Shown: positions 12,415 to 25,555 of the stretch, piece after piece
Layout: every line of letters begins with the position of its first letter
How positions within the stretch are numbered: position 1 is the first letter of the stretch
Program-made: the position numbers and the translations under genes
The notes under the pieces: generated by a model
Database searches by the model: none
What the model saw: the letters and a program-made list of their open reading frames with translations, nothing else
Told to the model about the DNA's origin: nothing
Assembly (NCBI GenBank): GCA_029339505.1
Contig: JAQISU010000097.1
Coordinates: 713,001-777,000 of the forward strand
Direction of reading: 5' to 3'
DNA length: 64,000 bases
From: Unio delphinus
Lineage: Eukaryota; Mollusca; Bivalvia; Unionida; Unionidae

Positions 12415-12984
12415 CGACTAATTAACAGCTTAGTTTAACATATTTAGCTAAGAAATACTTTGTTAACTTAAAATAGCTTGATTATATTTTTTATTTTCTT
12501 TCTTTAAACAAACAAATACATAAGTGGGTGTCGGTATCACGGTAACAATTTTTTTTTTCATAGACCTCAATGATAATGTTTTGTGAAATAAATATACTTT
12601 ATATCCTACTTCAGCATGCATGTCACACACTGTCACAGAGAACAATCATAGATTGTCAAATTGAAAAGGAAAAAAAAACAACAGGTACGCCATTGTATTT
12701 AAGAGAGATAACTCTGCTGGAACTAGACAGGGTTAAGAGTTATCTAGTCACAGCAGACCCAGTTTCACCCAGGAGTCCCACAACCATGAAAAAAAAAAAA
12801 TCATAAAAATACAAAATATGATTTAACTTAGTCTCACATGTTGCCAAGAGGCTTAACTTTTTTTTCAAGCAGAAAGTACAACTCTTACATAATGCACCAC
12901 TCACAGCTAGTGTTGTTTATTTCTGAATGCAAGGTTCCCTACAATTTAAGCTCCGCCTACCTGGGTTTGTACAACTGGTACCGT
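12034..12984. other. Upstream region of the RETREG-like gene; AT microsatellite
   Basis: The 300 bp upstream of the RETREG-like ATG would hold its promoter and 5' UTR, but no clear core element is visible. An (AT)n tract of about 75 bp covers 12,338-12,412. Farther on, short frames have no recognisable domain, and A-rich runs occur at 12,666-12,800. Confidence 0.5.
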
Positions 12985-13053
12985 TATAGCTGTCGTATTA
13001 TTCTCACATGAACATTTTCATTCGGAGTCACCTCAGCTATTTCTGCGAGAGGT

Positions 13054-13101
<48 letters not shown>

Positions 13102-16100
13102 GTCGATTTGATGAGGACCACTCTACTCATCTGAGGGTTGGGGGTACTGGTTCTGTTCTGTGCGTGCGAATGTGACTGATGAGTCCAATCCTTGCAAGGA
13201 ATGTTCGCTTGCATAAGGGACAGGGGATGAGTGGGACATCTTTAGGAGGGTTGATGGCACTTTCTTTTCTGGCTTGCCTCTTAAGCTCTACAGCTTTTGT
13301 CCTACTAGATTTGCAGTCTTTGTGCACGGAGGCACGTCAAGTGACTCAATCGCTTGCTGTTTGCTCCCAATATATGGGGTTTATGCTAAACAATTTCAAT
13401 GCAACTTTCAGATTGTCTTTCAAATGTTTCTTCTGACCTCCGTGGGATAGCTGTCCTTGCCATAGAAGAAGAGTCCCTTAGGCAATCGGTGGTCTGGCAT
13501 GCGTACAACATGTCCCGCCCAGCTTTGCGTGTGGAAGCTGGGGAGACCTGCTTGGATGAGTACCTCAGTGTCTGGAATCTTATCCTGCCACTTGATTTCC
13601 TGAGACTTGTGGTGTGACAGTGGTTTACCTTTATGTCGCGGCTTGGTACACCGTCCACGTTTCGCATGCGTAAAGTAGTGTGGGGAGCACAACTGCCCTG
13701 TAGACTTTTAGTTAGGTCTTGATGCTGGTGCCACTTCTATTCCAGACGTTGGCATAAAAGATGTCGAAAGTTGCGATGGCTCTGGAAATGCAAAGGTTTA
13801 CTTGGTCGTCAATAGTTACGCTATGTGACAGTGTGCTGCCAAGTTAGGTGAAACAGTTCACTACGTTGAGGTTTTTTTTGGCCGTTGAAGCTGATGTTTT
13901 GCTAAACATATGGCTTTCCAGGGGGCTGACTGATGCAGGACTTCAGTCTTCTTGGTATTCATGATGAGAGCAAAGCTTGTGCAGGAGCTTGAAAACTTGT
14001 CAACACTGCATTGCTGGTCGGCTTCTGAGTCAGCATTGAGGGTTCAATCATCAGCAAGAAAGAAATCCCTGATGGTATCTGTCATAACCTTGGTTTTCGC
14101 TTGAAGCCTCCTGGGGTTAAATAGTTTTCCATCTGTACAGTATATAACGCCGACTCCAACCTCTCCGTCTCTGAAAGCATTAGTCAGTATGGCGGATAAC
14201 AATAAACTGAAAAGTGTCGATATGATAAACCACAACCCTGCTTTTCGCCATTGGTTACAGAGAATGGCTTAGATGTCTCTCCATTGTCCTGGATTTGTGC
14301 CTGCATGCCGTCATGGAAATGCTGCACCATAGATATAAATGTTCTCGGGCATCTATACTTGTCCATAGCTTCCACAAGCATTTTCTGCTGACAGTATCAA
14401 AAGATTGTGTCAAGTTGTATAGATGGAGAAAAGGTCGGTGCTTTGCTTTTTGACATTTCTCTTGTAGTTGCCTCGCAGCAAACACCATATCGATGGTCCT
14501 TCCGAATCTGCACTGGCTTTCTGGCAGTAGTCCCGAGTCAAGGTGCGTAGTGAGGCTGTTCAGTAAGAATCTGGCGAGTATATTTCCTGCATTTGAGAGT
14601 AAGGATATATCACGATCATTGTCGCATGCCTGGCGGTTTCCTTTGTGCTTATACGAATGGACTATGTAAACGCCTTTCAATTCCTTGGGGATCGTCTCTT
14701 ACTGACACATCAGTAAAAACAGTTGATATAGCCTTTCTATCAGGGATGTACCCCCTTCCTTGTCGACTGCAGCTGGGATGGAATCTAAACCAGGTGATTT
14801 GCCACTGGAAAGCAGACATATCGCTTTCTCTGTCTCGAGCAATGATTGAGGGTCATCCAGTCCAGTGCTTCGTTGATGGGTAATTTGGGGAGACGAACAA
14901 TAACTGATTCAGAATGCTGTCAAAGTGTTCAGTCCATCGTTGAATAATCTTCTCTTTGTCAGTAATTAGGATGTTCCAGTCTGCATTGAGAAGGGGGAGG
15001 GTAATCCAGATGATGTATGTCCATACACTTCTTTCAGGGCATTGTAGTAGTTCTTCATGTCTTACAGGTCTGCGTAGTACTGGATCTTTTCAGTTATATT
15101 GCTCAAACGTGTTTCGCATCTGTATATTGTTGTACGTTTCTTTCCTAGAAGTGGACTTCGGGTTGTAGAGGAAGAGTTGTAAAAGGCGGTGTTTCTCATT
15201 CAGCAACGGCTTGGTCTCATCGCAGTTTTCATCAAACCAGTCTTGATGCTTTCTGGTCGAGGGATCTACGATTTCCGAAGCTTTGCCGTAGCCAGCTCTC
15301 TGAATGCCGCTCAGTTTCATTTCATCTTGGTGATGTTGAGTCATTTAAGGGCATTCTTTCCTTGTGGGTGTCTGTTGGGCTGAATGCTGATGTTTCGTTT
15401 GGTGATGATAAGGCGGTGGTGATGCTGCAATGGTCTGTACAGGAGTTAAATCCGCACAAGGACTTGGACACGATCATATCCTGCCTGTTTCCATTTACTG
15501 GCATTGACGTAGTTGATGAGATGCCAGTGCTAAGAGATAGATGCATCCATGACGTCCGGTTACGGGTTGGGAGGTGGACGGTTATATTGGTAATATGCAG
15601 TTCATACTCGGTGCAAGACTAGAGCAAAATGAGACCGTTGCTGTAACAGTTAACCACTCCATGTTTTCCTAGCACTTCATCCCAAGCAACGTGACCACAG
15701 CTTACTCTTGCATTGAAAACGCCAAGAATGACGACCTTATCTCCCATTGGAATATCAGCAATGACGGAGTGAAGATCATTATAGAACTTGATCTTCACTT
15801 CGTCTGGGTTGGTCATGGTTTGAGCATAGAAACTGATGATGGCAAGGCCCTCTCTTTCAGACAAGAGAGGGAGTTTCATGGTAATGAGTCTGTCGTTTAC
15901 TCCCTTGAGTAACGAAAATTTGTTAATCTGTCCTAGCTTCACTGCAAATCCAACATCTGTCACCCAGCGCTCTTCGCATACTCGGTCGCTCTAAAAGAAA
16001 GCGTATCCGGAACCCTTTCACAGAGTTAACCTTCTCCTGCAAGTCAGGTCACGCTCAAGGCAGCAATATCTACGTTGTCACTGGCGAGTTTCGTTCCTAT

Positions 16101-16650
16101 TAGGAGGTTCTCTTCTGGGGTTATTCTATCCAGTAAGGTGGGCACATTCCATGTACCAAGTGTGAGAGGAACAATCCTCATTTTCTTCTTTGTATTTTGA
16201 CCGCTGTAGTAGGGTATTCGCTAGCCTTGATATGTATTAAGTTATGAAAAATTGTGCAGTTCGTGGAATCCACTCTCTCGCCTAAACCCAGGTGCATGAC
16301 AACGTCGAGACGGCCAAAGAATGTGTTGAGTGCAGTGGATGACCAGGACGTGCTACGTGTCTCGTCAAGTTCTGAGCGCACCACGGTGCTTTGTTGGGAC
16401 TCGCCTTTCTGTCCGTCTAGGAGCTGCTGATTTATCCACGCATAATCCAGTCTTCACATGATGGATAGACAAAGCTTAACTACACCAAGGGTTTAAAACC
16501 CATCGGCTACCCTCAGTCTGGTTTAGCCAGCCAGTCGAGGACGTTGTCTGGGATGTGGCCGTTGCGCATGACACAACGTCTTGGAGACAGGGGAAAACAG
16601 TCATACTTCCTCGGGGGTAGGTCGTCCTCATTGGCACTCAGCGAAATGTT
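12985..16650 (-). mobile_element. Decayed non-LTR retrotransposon A (APE endonuclease, RT, C2H2 tail)
   Basis: On the minus strand, fragments in LINE order are visible: an apurinic-type endonuclease (15,963-15,619, with IISFYAQT and VVILGVFNARV), a linker (15,344-15,090, HQDWFDENCDETKPLLNEKH), reverse transcriptase (14,680-14,044, with PESQCRFG, LTQSFDTVSRKCLW, TNGEKQGC and a LADD end), and a C-terminal C2H2 finger (13,327-13,127, CPLCKRTFLARIGLISHIRTH). Frames shift repeatedly, so it is inactive. A (GT)n tract at 13,052-13,099 lies just 3' of the finger. The clade is not assigned. Confidence 0.8.
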
Positions 16651-17930
16651 AAATATGGCTGACATGTATGCTTCCGCAGTAATTTACAGGGAAAAAGTGT
16701 TCTTCGACAATTCTGTCGCGAAAATGAATTTTAAAAAAAAATAACTCAACTTATTCAGACCCAATTGTCTCTTTTTTACAATTGGATTAACCGAGATGTT
16801 AGGAATGAAATATAGTTCATGTGTAACTTCTCCGTTAATCCAGTTCAGAGTTACGTCACATATGTCGGTACTACACATTCCATTATGTCCAAATGCTAAT
16901 AAATCATATGTTAATCTAAAATATATTCAATCGGCCAAAATTTCATTTTACTTTTTGTGGTGGTTAGAGTATCCGCCTCGGAAATGGGAGGTCGTGAGTT
17001 TGAACCTGGCCGAGTCATACCAACGATTTTAACAAATGGTACTAACAGCTGAAACAATTGGCGCTCAGCATTAAGAGGCTAGTGTTATGACTGGTTCAGA
17101 CTGGTCGACCTGGTGTCAGGATAATGTGACTGGGTTGGGTGGGATATCATGCTACATGTCTGCGGCATGATGCCCCAGTGATAGACATCACTATAAACTG
17201 CCACAATGCACACATCGTAGCGATATGATGGAAACATTTTTAAAGCTACGTTAAAAATCCTCATCACTCTATACATTAAGAGTTCCTTAATATATAAATG
17301 TTTTTTTTAATAGCTAGTATACCCAGTAAGTAAAATCTAGGAAATCCCTTTGGTTATAAATCGGACCCTCAACGGTAGTGTAAGAAATTATGGAATCAGA
17401 CATTTGCAACTTCACGGTTGAGGAGGCGCTCTGCGGATATTACGAACTTCTGAAAAAGTTGTGGGTGGAAGCTGAAGTTGTCTAGAATTGCAAAATGTAC
17501 AATGGAGAGAATGTTGTTACGTTCCTGTACTATATCTGAAATTTCATTGGATATAATACTTGTTCAAATTGTAAATGATTTAAGCACAGAGTTTACTAAA
17601 ATGATTGCTCTTCTTTTTTTTAATACAATTTACATCTCAAGTCCAGGAAGTGAAAATGACCAAGCGGAACTAACATATTTGCTGAGCGATATACAGTTGA
17701 AATAAAGCCAAGCTGTATACACAATAACCAATAATACATTCATCAATCATAAACCAAAATAAAGGTCATTAAAGGTTCTTTGAATTATACCTAAGACATT
17801 CAATGTCCTTTTTAAATAATTAGTATAACCAGTAAGGACACCCGGAAAGATATTTTTCTCTTAAAATTTATAAGCTGTGCAAAGAACTAGTGTGCGCCAC
17901 CTGAAACACGAATCGTCCATCGACTGTCGA
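16651..17930. other. No gene seen; holds one SINE copy
   Basis: Apart from the SINE at 16,955-17,285 this is AT-rich unique DNA. Short frames at 17,478-17,705 and 16,684-16,878 show no domain. Confidence 0.5.
16955..17285 (+). mobile_element. Second tRNA-derived SINE family, full copy
   Basis: It begins with GTGGTGGTTAGAGTATCCGC (A-box-like), then GTGAGTTTGAACCTGGCC (B-box-like), a body with CTCAGCATTAAGAGGC, GACCTGGTGTCAGGATAATG and TGCTACATGTC, and an end with CATCGTAGCGATATGATGG. Internal RNA polymerase III boxes in this arrangement mark a tRNA-derived SINE. Confidence 0.75.
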
Positions 17931-20830
17931 TACTAGCCTGGTTCCCTGTTTGGTATGTTCCCTGCCTTGCACTCTGCTAATATCATCATTCACAATCATC
18001 AGTCTCTTGACCTAGTATGGTCGTTGAGGCACTCTCCGGAACATCTGACCAGTTCCCCTACTTGTCTCAATCATGTGCCAATGCCCGTGTCTACGCGAAA
18101 CGTTTCCTGGTCCATTCTGTAATGTTGTCAGCCCACATTGTTCTGAATCTTCCTCTCCTTCTGCTGACATCCAGGACTGTTTTTGTGGATAGACTGTTGG
18201 CTCTATTGACATGGTCATACCATATCAGCTTTCTCTTTTTGACAGTGGTTAAAAGGTCTTCATATTTGTCTACTTTGTGTCTGGTGCTATTACGCACTTC
18301 TTCATTTGTGAAGTGGTCCTTGTAAGAGATGCTAGGGATGTTTCTGTAGCATCTCATTTCAAGTGCCTCGATTCTTCGTTGTAATTCTGAGGTCAGGATC
18401 CAGGCATCGCGTGAATACAAAAAAGATTGAAATGACTAGTGGTCTCAATAGTCTGATGTTAGTTTTCAGACAGATATTCTTGTCTCTCTAGATGGGTCTT
18501 AACTTTGACATAGCTGCCATTGTTTTTGCTGCTCCTGACAAAATCTCTGCTGATGATCCCTCTTCAGTGATGATGGAACCAAGATATTTGAACTGGCCCA
18601 CTGTTTCCAGTTCCTGTCTTCTAATTTTAATCTTGACTGAGATTTGTTTGCCACTAGTTTTCATCAGTTTGTCTTCTCAGCGATTATCTCCATGTCAAAT
18701 CTGGAAGATGTTTCATCCAGGTTCTCCACAAAGGTGACAAGCTCATTTTCACTGCCTGCCAGCCCATCAATATCGTCTGAAAAGCGGAGGTTAGTGATGT
18801 AACTCCCTCCAATGCTGACTGTCCCACGGTGGTTTTCCAGGGCTTTGCTCATGATGTGCTCTAAGTAGATGTTAAAAAGGGTGGGTGACAGAAGATAGCC
18901 GTGCCGTACTCCAACTCTTGTCTTGAACCAGTTCCCCACAGAACCTTGAGCAATTACTGCATTGATAACCTTGGCGTACAGCTGCTTGATGGCAATGGTC
19001 AACTTTTGACCCATGTTGTACTTCTTCATTGTGGCCCATAATGCCTCATGCCACTCAAAAGCCTTTTTAAATCTATGAACACATGATAGACGTCTTGTTG
19101 ATGTTGCGAGTACTTTTCACACAGAACCCTGAGATTGAATATTTGTTATGTTGTACTTCTTCCACTCCGGAACCTTGCCTGTTCTTCAGCAATTATTTTT
19201 TTCTGCTTGTTGTTTCATTCTGTTCAAGATGATCTTCAGCATCACAGTACTAGCATGGCTGATCAAACTGATAGTTTTTTAATTTTGGCACAGCTGGAGA
19301 TTGACTTTCTAGGGGAGCGTTATAATCAGTGACTGGGTCCAATGTGTTGGCCGCTCACCTGTCTGCCAGATCTTGTTGCAGATTTTCGTTAGTAACTCTA
19401 TCACTGACCCTCCCCCCCCCCCATTCTTTATAAGTTTATCTGGGATGTTGTCTACTCCAGTTGCCTTCCCAATTTTCAGTGCTCTTATTGCTGACTTCAC
19501 CTCTTCTTTTCGAATGGGAAAATCATCATCATTTGTGGAGTTTGGAACTTCAAGCACCTCTGGGTGTCCTGTGGACGGAAGTTTGTATAGTTCTTTACAA
19601 TACTCAGTCCATCTATCTGCAATGTAACTTGTTTCTTTGAGGCGTTTTCCACTTTCGTCTTGAATGTTACTGACTCTTTGTTGCCTCTCTCTGGGGATGT
19701 CTTTCACAATTGGGAATGGCTTTTTGCTGTTATTCTTTATCAGTCTGCTCTTTATTTCTGTGCAGTTTTGTCCAATCCAATCTTCTTTCCCTTTCTTCTA
19801 GTTTTTTTCTGATATTCTTGTTTATATTCTAGATACTCCATTGCCCTTGGTGTGTGTCTTATGCTTTTGAGCGATTGATGGGGAGTGATGTCCTTGGCAG
19901 CTGTTGTCATGGCTGTGTCGAAAGTGTCTGTCATCCCTTTAACATCAACATCCATCACAAGGAATGGAACAAATTTTCCTCTAATTGTGGCTTGGAATGA
20001 TTTGCAGCTGTTAAGGTCCTTCAGTTGTTCGAGGTTGAATTTAAGCCTGATGTTCTTTGGATTATTCATTTTCATAAGCTTCACTCGGAAAACCAAAATC
20101 ACTGCCAACATCAGCACCTGTGAATGTTCTTGTTTTTTGCTCTATTGATGCCAGATAGTTAACGGTTTTGAACCAATATGTAGTCGATCTGGTTATGATG
20201 GGTTCCATTTGGTGCGTACCATGTCCAGCATCGTGAAGCATTATGTTGGCTCAGGGAGTTGTCTAGTACCAAGTTGTTGTAGCTTGCGAACTGGAGCAGC
20301 CGTCTCTATCTTTCATTGGTAAGCTCATTGTAAGAAGATCCACAATGATCATCCTAGTCTTTTAGAGCATCTTTGCCAACTTTGGCATTCTAGTCTCCTT
20401 GGTTGATGAGGGTGTCATTTTTACTGACTATGTTTAGAATACCATGGACTTTGTTGTGAAACTCATCTATTTCTTCATCATCATGATCATTAGATGGAGC
20501 ATAGACTTGGATAATTGTGATGTTAAAGGGAGATGCTTTCAGACGAATGGAGATAATTCTGCTTGATATGGGGCGGCAGTCAGCACAGATCCCTTTTTAC
20601 ATGGTACCCTACTCCATTAGTGGACTTGTCCAACTCTCCACGATAGTAGAATATATGCCCATCTTCAGTTTGGTGTTGTTCTAGGGCTTTCCATCTGACT
20701 TCACAGAGTCCCAGAATGTGCCATGTGTAGTGTCCCATCTCATGTGTGAACTCTTGGAGTCTTCCAATTTGCGCCCGAGTTCCAATGTTCAGGTGGCGAT
20801 GGCGATACTAAGAAGGGAACCAGACTGCTG
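17930..20830 (-). mobile_element. Decayed non-LTR retrotransposon B (endonuclease and RT)
   Basis: Minus-strand fragments in order: endonuclease (about 20,800-20,120, including QIGRLQEFTHEMGHYTW and a CEVRW motif in broken frames), linker and RT N-terminus (20,117-19,309, with GVDNIPDKLIKNGG), RT core (19,029-18,664, GVRHGYLLSPTLFNIYLEHI and LRFSDDIDGLAG in place of the usual ADD box), and the C-terminal region (18,420-18,012, RRIEALEMRCYRNI). Stops and frameshifts throughout make it inactive. A 5'-truncated relative lies at about 34,990-35,205. It resembles RTE-like LINEs common in aquatic invertebrates; the clade is uncertain. Confidence 0.8.
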
Positions 20831-22599
20831 TCGATACATGCCATTCGGAGTATTTCTGCTATATACGAAAAAGTATTAACCGAGAAGTTGTGATCCGCAG
20901 AATTTTAGAATTTAATTCTTGGGCGATAACCAAACATGAAAGTTAGCGAAACATGGTTCCTCTTAAGGCAGTTCTCCTGTCAGATAACTTTCCACCCATA
21001 ATTTTCACATGGCAGGGTAAAATTGACATACGGTTGATATTGTTTTTAACAAATGTTAAAGCAGACAATTATCTGGCCTCTATTTAGTTTTAGCAGGATT
21101 GTTAAATTTATTGCAGCATCAGTATCAATGATCTTTTCGAAAGTGAATGAAACAATTCTAATTTCAAGCACTACAGCAATAACATGTTATCCCTTCTCGT
21201 AGTAAAGATATCAGTGTTAACATCGTAGGACTAGGTATCTGTAAGCAACTGAAGAAACAAATGAAAGCTTGGAAACGTTGACTTGAACACTTCCGAAAGT
21301 GGCTGTATCTAGTGGATTTTAAGGATTCTGGGATTGGGTTTCTAGATTTTGTGGATTTTAAGGATTCTGGGATTGGGTTTCTGGATTTGATTGATGATTG
21401 AGGGATTGGGTGGTAGATTCCTGGTATTAAGATACTGAAGACTTTATATAATATTGGTTACATTTGTAAATTTGCACAGTTGTAACAATTTACATTGAAA
21501 TGTGAAATGATGGCAACAATACTTTTAATGTTTCTTTAATGCAAAATGAACTGCATTTCTCGGGACCTGTTACACCTGCTTGATTTGAGTATTTTTTTGT
21601 TGAGGGTTGTATATTTTCCTGAATATATTTGCCCAATGGTTTACAAAAAGAGACAAGCTAATAAAATGTTATTTCCCAGAACAGCAATGTCTGCCATTAT
21701 TTTCCCTATGTCTGGCTCACTTACAGTTCCAAAGTGATTGTTATGGAAGAAGATAATGTTTAAATAGTCATGCGACTGATTCTATTCTTAAAACAGATTT
21801 CAATTTTCTTAAGTTTAACTTTTGAAACACAAGTTTGTATGTTTTTATCATCAAATGATAACTTGAAGAAATCTGGCATTAACAGCAATTAACTTACTCA
21901 GGAAGTGGTCGATGGTCATTCAGCCATCAAAACACATGCCTTGAATGTGCAAGAGTTTGAGTCTAAGCCTAAATTTTGCCTTGAGATATGCATAACACAA
22001 CACTGAAACTAACCTTGCAGTGGTAAGGCTGTTTGATTGCTTGAAGCCTAAATTACCTTGAGATATCCATAACACAACTAAAACTAACCTAATCTCATAA
22101 AGGACAATCATTCAATGTTCTTCTAAAAAAAATCACAAAGCAAAGTCGTTTTCCTAACAGAAGAAGGTAAAGTTTACATTTTTTAGGAGGCTTAGTCAGT
22201 CACTTAACCTGGTTGTGTGCCACCTGTGCTTACTTAGGAAAGTACGGGAAATAGTGCAGTCACTAAATGCCCATACAAAAAATAGTTGTATGGTTTCCAT
22301 TTAAAAATGTTTGGGAGAAACTACTGTCAGTTAATCTCCCCAAAATAATAGCTGAATGATTATTTAAATATTCTTCAAAGATCACAGACTTATAAATTAC
22401 AGGAAACGGTAGCTAGGTGTGTGATTTTTTAAAAAATATGACAACGAAATCACATCATAAATCAAGAAATGTTTTGAAAGTTTTGTTCACAATTTATCAA
22501 CAGTGTCATTGTTTTTCATAGGGCTTTTTTATTGTATTCATTAAACAAGAGGCACGATCTGTATAATTGCTTATTTTTATGACTTGGATGAGACCGCTT
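20831..22599. other. No gene seen
   Basis: AT-rich intergenic DNA. A short direct repeat (GGATTTTAAGGATTCTGGGA twice near 21,312-21,375) and a diverged pair around 21,965 and 22,050 (TTGCCTTGAGATATGCATAA type) are visible. Frames at 21,546-21,737 and 21,920-22,111 have no recognisable domain. Confidence 0.5.
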
Positions 22600-22870
22600 C
22601 AGAGTGGCCTAGTGGTTAGAGTGTATGCCTCAGATGCAGCAGGTCATGGGTATGAAATCCAGCAAAGAAATGGTACTAACACCTCCCTCACTAGGCCAGG
22701 TAGGCCCTCAGCATTAAGATTAGTTAGTGTATGGACTGGTTAGCCTGTTGTCAGGATAATGTGACTGGGTGGGACATCAAGCTACATGTCAGTGCTAGAC
22801 ATCACTTTTAACTGCCGCACTGCAGACATCGTAGCGATATGACTAAAAATTGTGAATGTTACCTTAAAAA
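22600..22870 (+). mobile_element. Second tRNA-derived SINE family, copy 3
   Basis: Starts with GTGGCCTAGTGGTTAGAGTG, then a B-box-like GGTCATGGGTATGAAATCC, the body motifs CCCTCAGCATTAAGA and TGTCAGGATAATGTGACTGG, and CATCGTAGCGATATGAC. It is colinear with the copy at 16,955 and runs straight into the 236-bp tandem duplication. Confidence 0.7.
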
Positions 22871-23317
22871 TACAAATCACACACACACACATTATAACTT
22901 GGATGGGTTTGCAACAAAAAATAAAATGCTATGTAAACCAGTGGCACAGGAAAAGTAGATTTGTTTTGGAAGAGCATTATTTAATTTTATTTTATTTCTT
23001 GCGCTAAAATTACAAATCATTCTCAAAAGGATAGAATCTATGCACTTCAGGAAGTTTTAATTTTTTGTAGGATGATTAGGAAAAAAATACAAATTAGGAT
23101 TAAAAATACAAATCACACACACACACATTATAACTTGGATGGGTTTGCAACAAAAAATAAAATGCTATGTAAACCAGTGGCACAGGAAAAGTAGATTTGT
23201 TTTGGAAGAGCATTATTTAATTTTATTTTATTTCTTGCGCTAAAATTACAAATCATTCTCAAAAGGATAGAATCTATGCACTTCAGGAAGTTTTAATTTT
23301 TTGTAGGATGATTAGGA
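22866..23317. repeat. Near-perfect 236-bp tandem duplication
   Basis: The segment from TAAAAATACAAATCACACAC to TGTAGGATGATTAGG occurs at 22,866-23,101 and again at 23,102-23,317, with matching landmarks offset by 236 bp and almost no differences, so the event is recent. Each copy starts with a short CA microsatellite, a likely slippage or misalignment site. Confidence 0.85.
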
Positions 23318-23879
23318 TGGAACTTTGTGTCCAAAATTTTGTGAAGAAAATAGATTATTGAAAATGAAATTTCAATGACTAATTTTAAATTATATTTTGA
23401 TATTCAGAGGTCTCGGAAACACTAAATTACGCATATTTGGATGCAAATATTTTATCTTGGATGCAGAACATCAGCTATGCAGGAGTCCTCCATATACATG
23501 CAAATAGCTGGATGGCAATTTTAAAGATTTGCCAGTCCTACTTAAATAACCTACTGAGTTAGAATATGTTGATTACTTTATCATTTTAGCTGTGCTAATA
23601 TTTACAATGACATAATTCAGTGATTAAAATACATCCAGATGTGGTATTTATACGAGCACATGTAAATAACATGTTTCAATGATAAGCTGCAGGGCAAGTT
23701 CAAAGACTTCTACTAGCAGCTTGGAGTGGGGTGGGGAATATGCTGATATTTACAATGACTGAATTCAGGGACAGAAAAATCCAGAGATGTACATGAGGTT
23801 ATTATATGAGCACACCATAACTTTAGCTTCCATTGTTGTCGACCTCAAAATCAAGACATGGACAAAGTATTTTAGGGAT

Positions 23880-24500
23880 TAAATGACAAAGATTTTAATG
23901 AGATTCAGAAAAGTTTCTAGAACTGACAGTTTAAATGGAATAGTAGCCAAGTGCAAGAAAGTGTGTGATGCCTGGCTTAGTGTTTGGAACATGATCATTC
24001 CTTGGGTTGACAAAATTCAGTCTGACCCAGAAGGACTAACAAGAGTTACACTGCTGTCAGACTATTCTGCACACCTAAGGTCACAAATATTGGTGCAAAA
24101 TTCATACTGAATTTAATTGATGACAATAAAATTCTGCAATGCTTACCAATTGAAAAGTGGCAATTGTCACTAGAATATTATATTCAAATTAATACTAAGT
24201 TTGAGCAACAGGGATATGACCTCTATGTTTCCACGACTCAAGATATGGAGTCCTATTCTATGACTTCATATATGAAAGACTATTCTTCACATAGCTTTGA
24301 AAAGATGTAATGTTTATGCATCAGGCTATGGAAATGAAATACATTACTTTAGACTCATTCAGGCATTTCAGTCAAAAATTGAATTTTAAACCAAAACAAC
24401 ATTTGATCCAATGTTTACAGAAATGATGTATTGTACAGAATTACCAGACATGTCAAATAGGCTAACACTTTTGTGTTATAAAGAATGTGGAAATCAAACT
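23880..24500 (+). pseudogene. Unidentified decayed coding-like segment
   Basis: A frame at 23,883-24,110 (starting MTKILMRFRKVSRTDSLNG, with VCDAWLSVWNMIIPWVDKI) appears to continue in another frame after about 24,080 (ILNLIDDNKILQCLPIEKW, then VSTTQDMESYSMTSYMKDY) up to a stop near 24,310. The composition is protein-like over more than 400 bp, but frames shift and stops follow. I do not recognise the protein. It could be an old retroelement, a viral relic or a dead exon. No splice sites are convincing. Confidence 0.3.
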
Positions 24501-24587
24501 CAATGGCAACCAACAGTTCTTCTAATCAGCAAAGTTCAGTATTGTCAGGGATGGGACTGCAACATTTGCTGGTGAGACTCCTATTTT

Positions 24588-24883
24588 GACAGGTGAAAGG
24601 AGACAGTATTGGATAGGCAGTGAGACAGTATTAGACAGGTGATACAAGACAGTATTAGACAGGTGATACAAGACAGTATTGGATAGGCAATGAGACAGTA
24701 TTAGACAGGTGATACAAGACAGTATTAGACAGGTGATACAAGACAGTATTAGACAGGTGATACAAGACAGTATTAGACATGTGAAAGGAGACAGTATTGG
24801 ATAGGCAATGAGATGGTATTGTACAGGTGAAAGGAGACAGTATTGTACAGGTGAAGGGAGACAGTATTGTACAAGTGATACAA
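24588..24883. repeat. Minisatellite of about 24-26-bp units
   Basis: About 12 copies of GACAGTATTAGACAGGTGAT followed by ACAA, with variants GGATAGGCAATGA and GTGAAAGGA, lie head to tail about 180 bp upstream of the first zinc-finger exon. Confidence 0.85.
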
Positions 24884-25059
24884 CTACTTAATGAACTACA
24901 TTTTTATCATAGAGAGAGAACAAAACTTGTGTGATAACCATGCATGATATATATAAATGGATATAATTCTCTTCCAGTTAGACAAAACAAGTAAAACAAT
25001 TTATCTCTCCTAATTTGTCCTGAATGAATAGTTGATTTTTATTCTGTTTCATTCTTTAG

Positions 25060-25555
25060 AAACAACAAAGTATGGAGAGGACAGATTATGATGCAGCAAA
25101 GAAAAGGAGTGATGAAATTAATGAGGCAGGTGAAAATGATCTTCGTCCATGTTGGCCAGATGGTGGGATGGTGTGTAATGTTACAGGATGTGGTACAAAA
25201 TTCTATGTCAACCTGTCCACCTACTGGGGACATTGGAAGAGTAAGCACCATGAGCAGCTCAGACAGCTTTACTGTCCAAAGTGTCCACACAAAAGTCTGA
25301 ATAAAAGTTATTTTGCAACACATTTGACCAAAAAGCACAAGATCAAATTGTCGGATCTGGATCAAGTCATCGCCAGTGCCCATACAGAGCTCATTCCCAA
25401 CAAGGAATTCATACCACCTGGCACCCAAAGATGTCCAAAGAGAAAGAGTGTTAATTCTGAGTCTCAAATGGGCCCAAAAAGACAGAGAATGAAGTCACCA
25501 TCACAAGACAGCCAATGCAATCAGGATGAAGATAAATCCTCAATGACAACTGCAG
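25060..25555 (+). CDS. Zinc-finger module gene, exon 1 (probable first coding exon)
   Basis: A pyrimidine-rich acceptor (TTCATTCTTTAG) ends at 25,059 and a donor (GCAG/GTAACC) starts at 25,556. The ATG at 25,072 (AGTATGG context) is the likely start, giving about 161 residues to the donor, which is in phase 1. The module has a C-x4-C...H-W-x3-H finger (residues about 35-62, with STYWGHWKSKHH), a C-x2-C...H-x4-H finger (YCPKC...THLTKKH), then NKEFIPPGTQRCPK and a K/R/S-rich tail. C2H2-type fingers usually bind DNA or RNA. The same module recurs in four later exons. The gene is not recognised by name. Confidence 0.7.
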
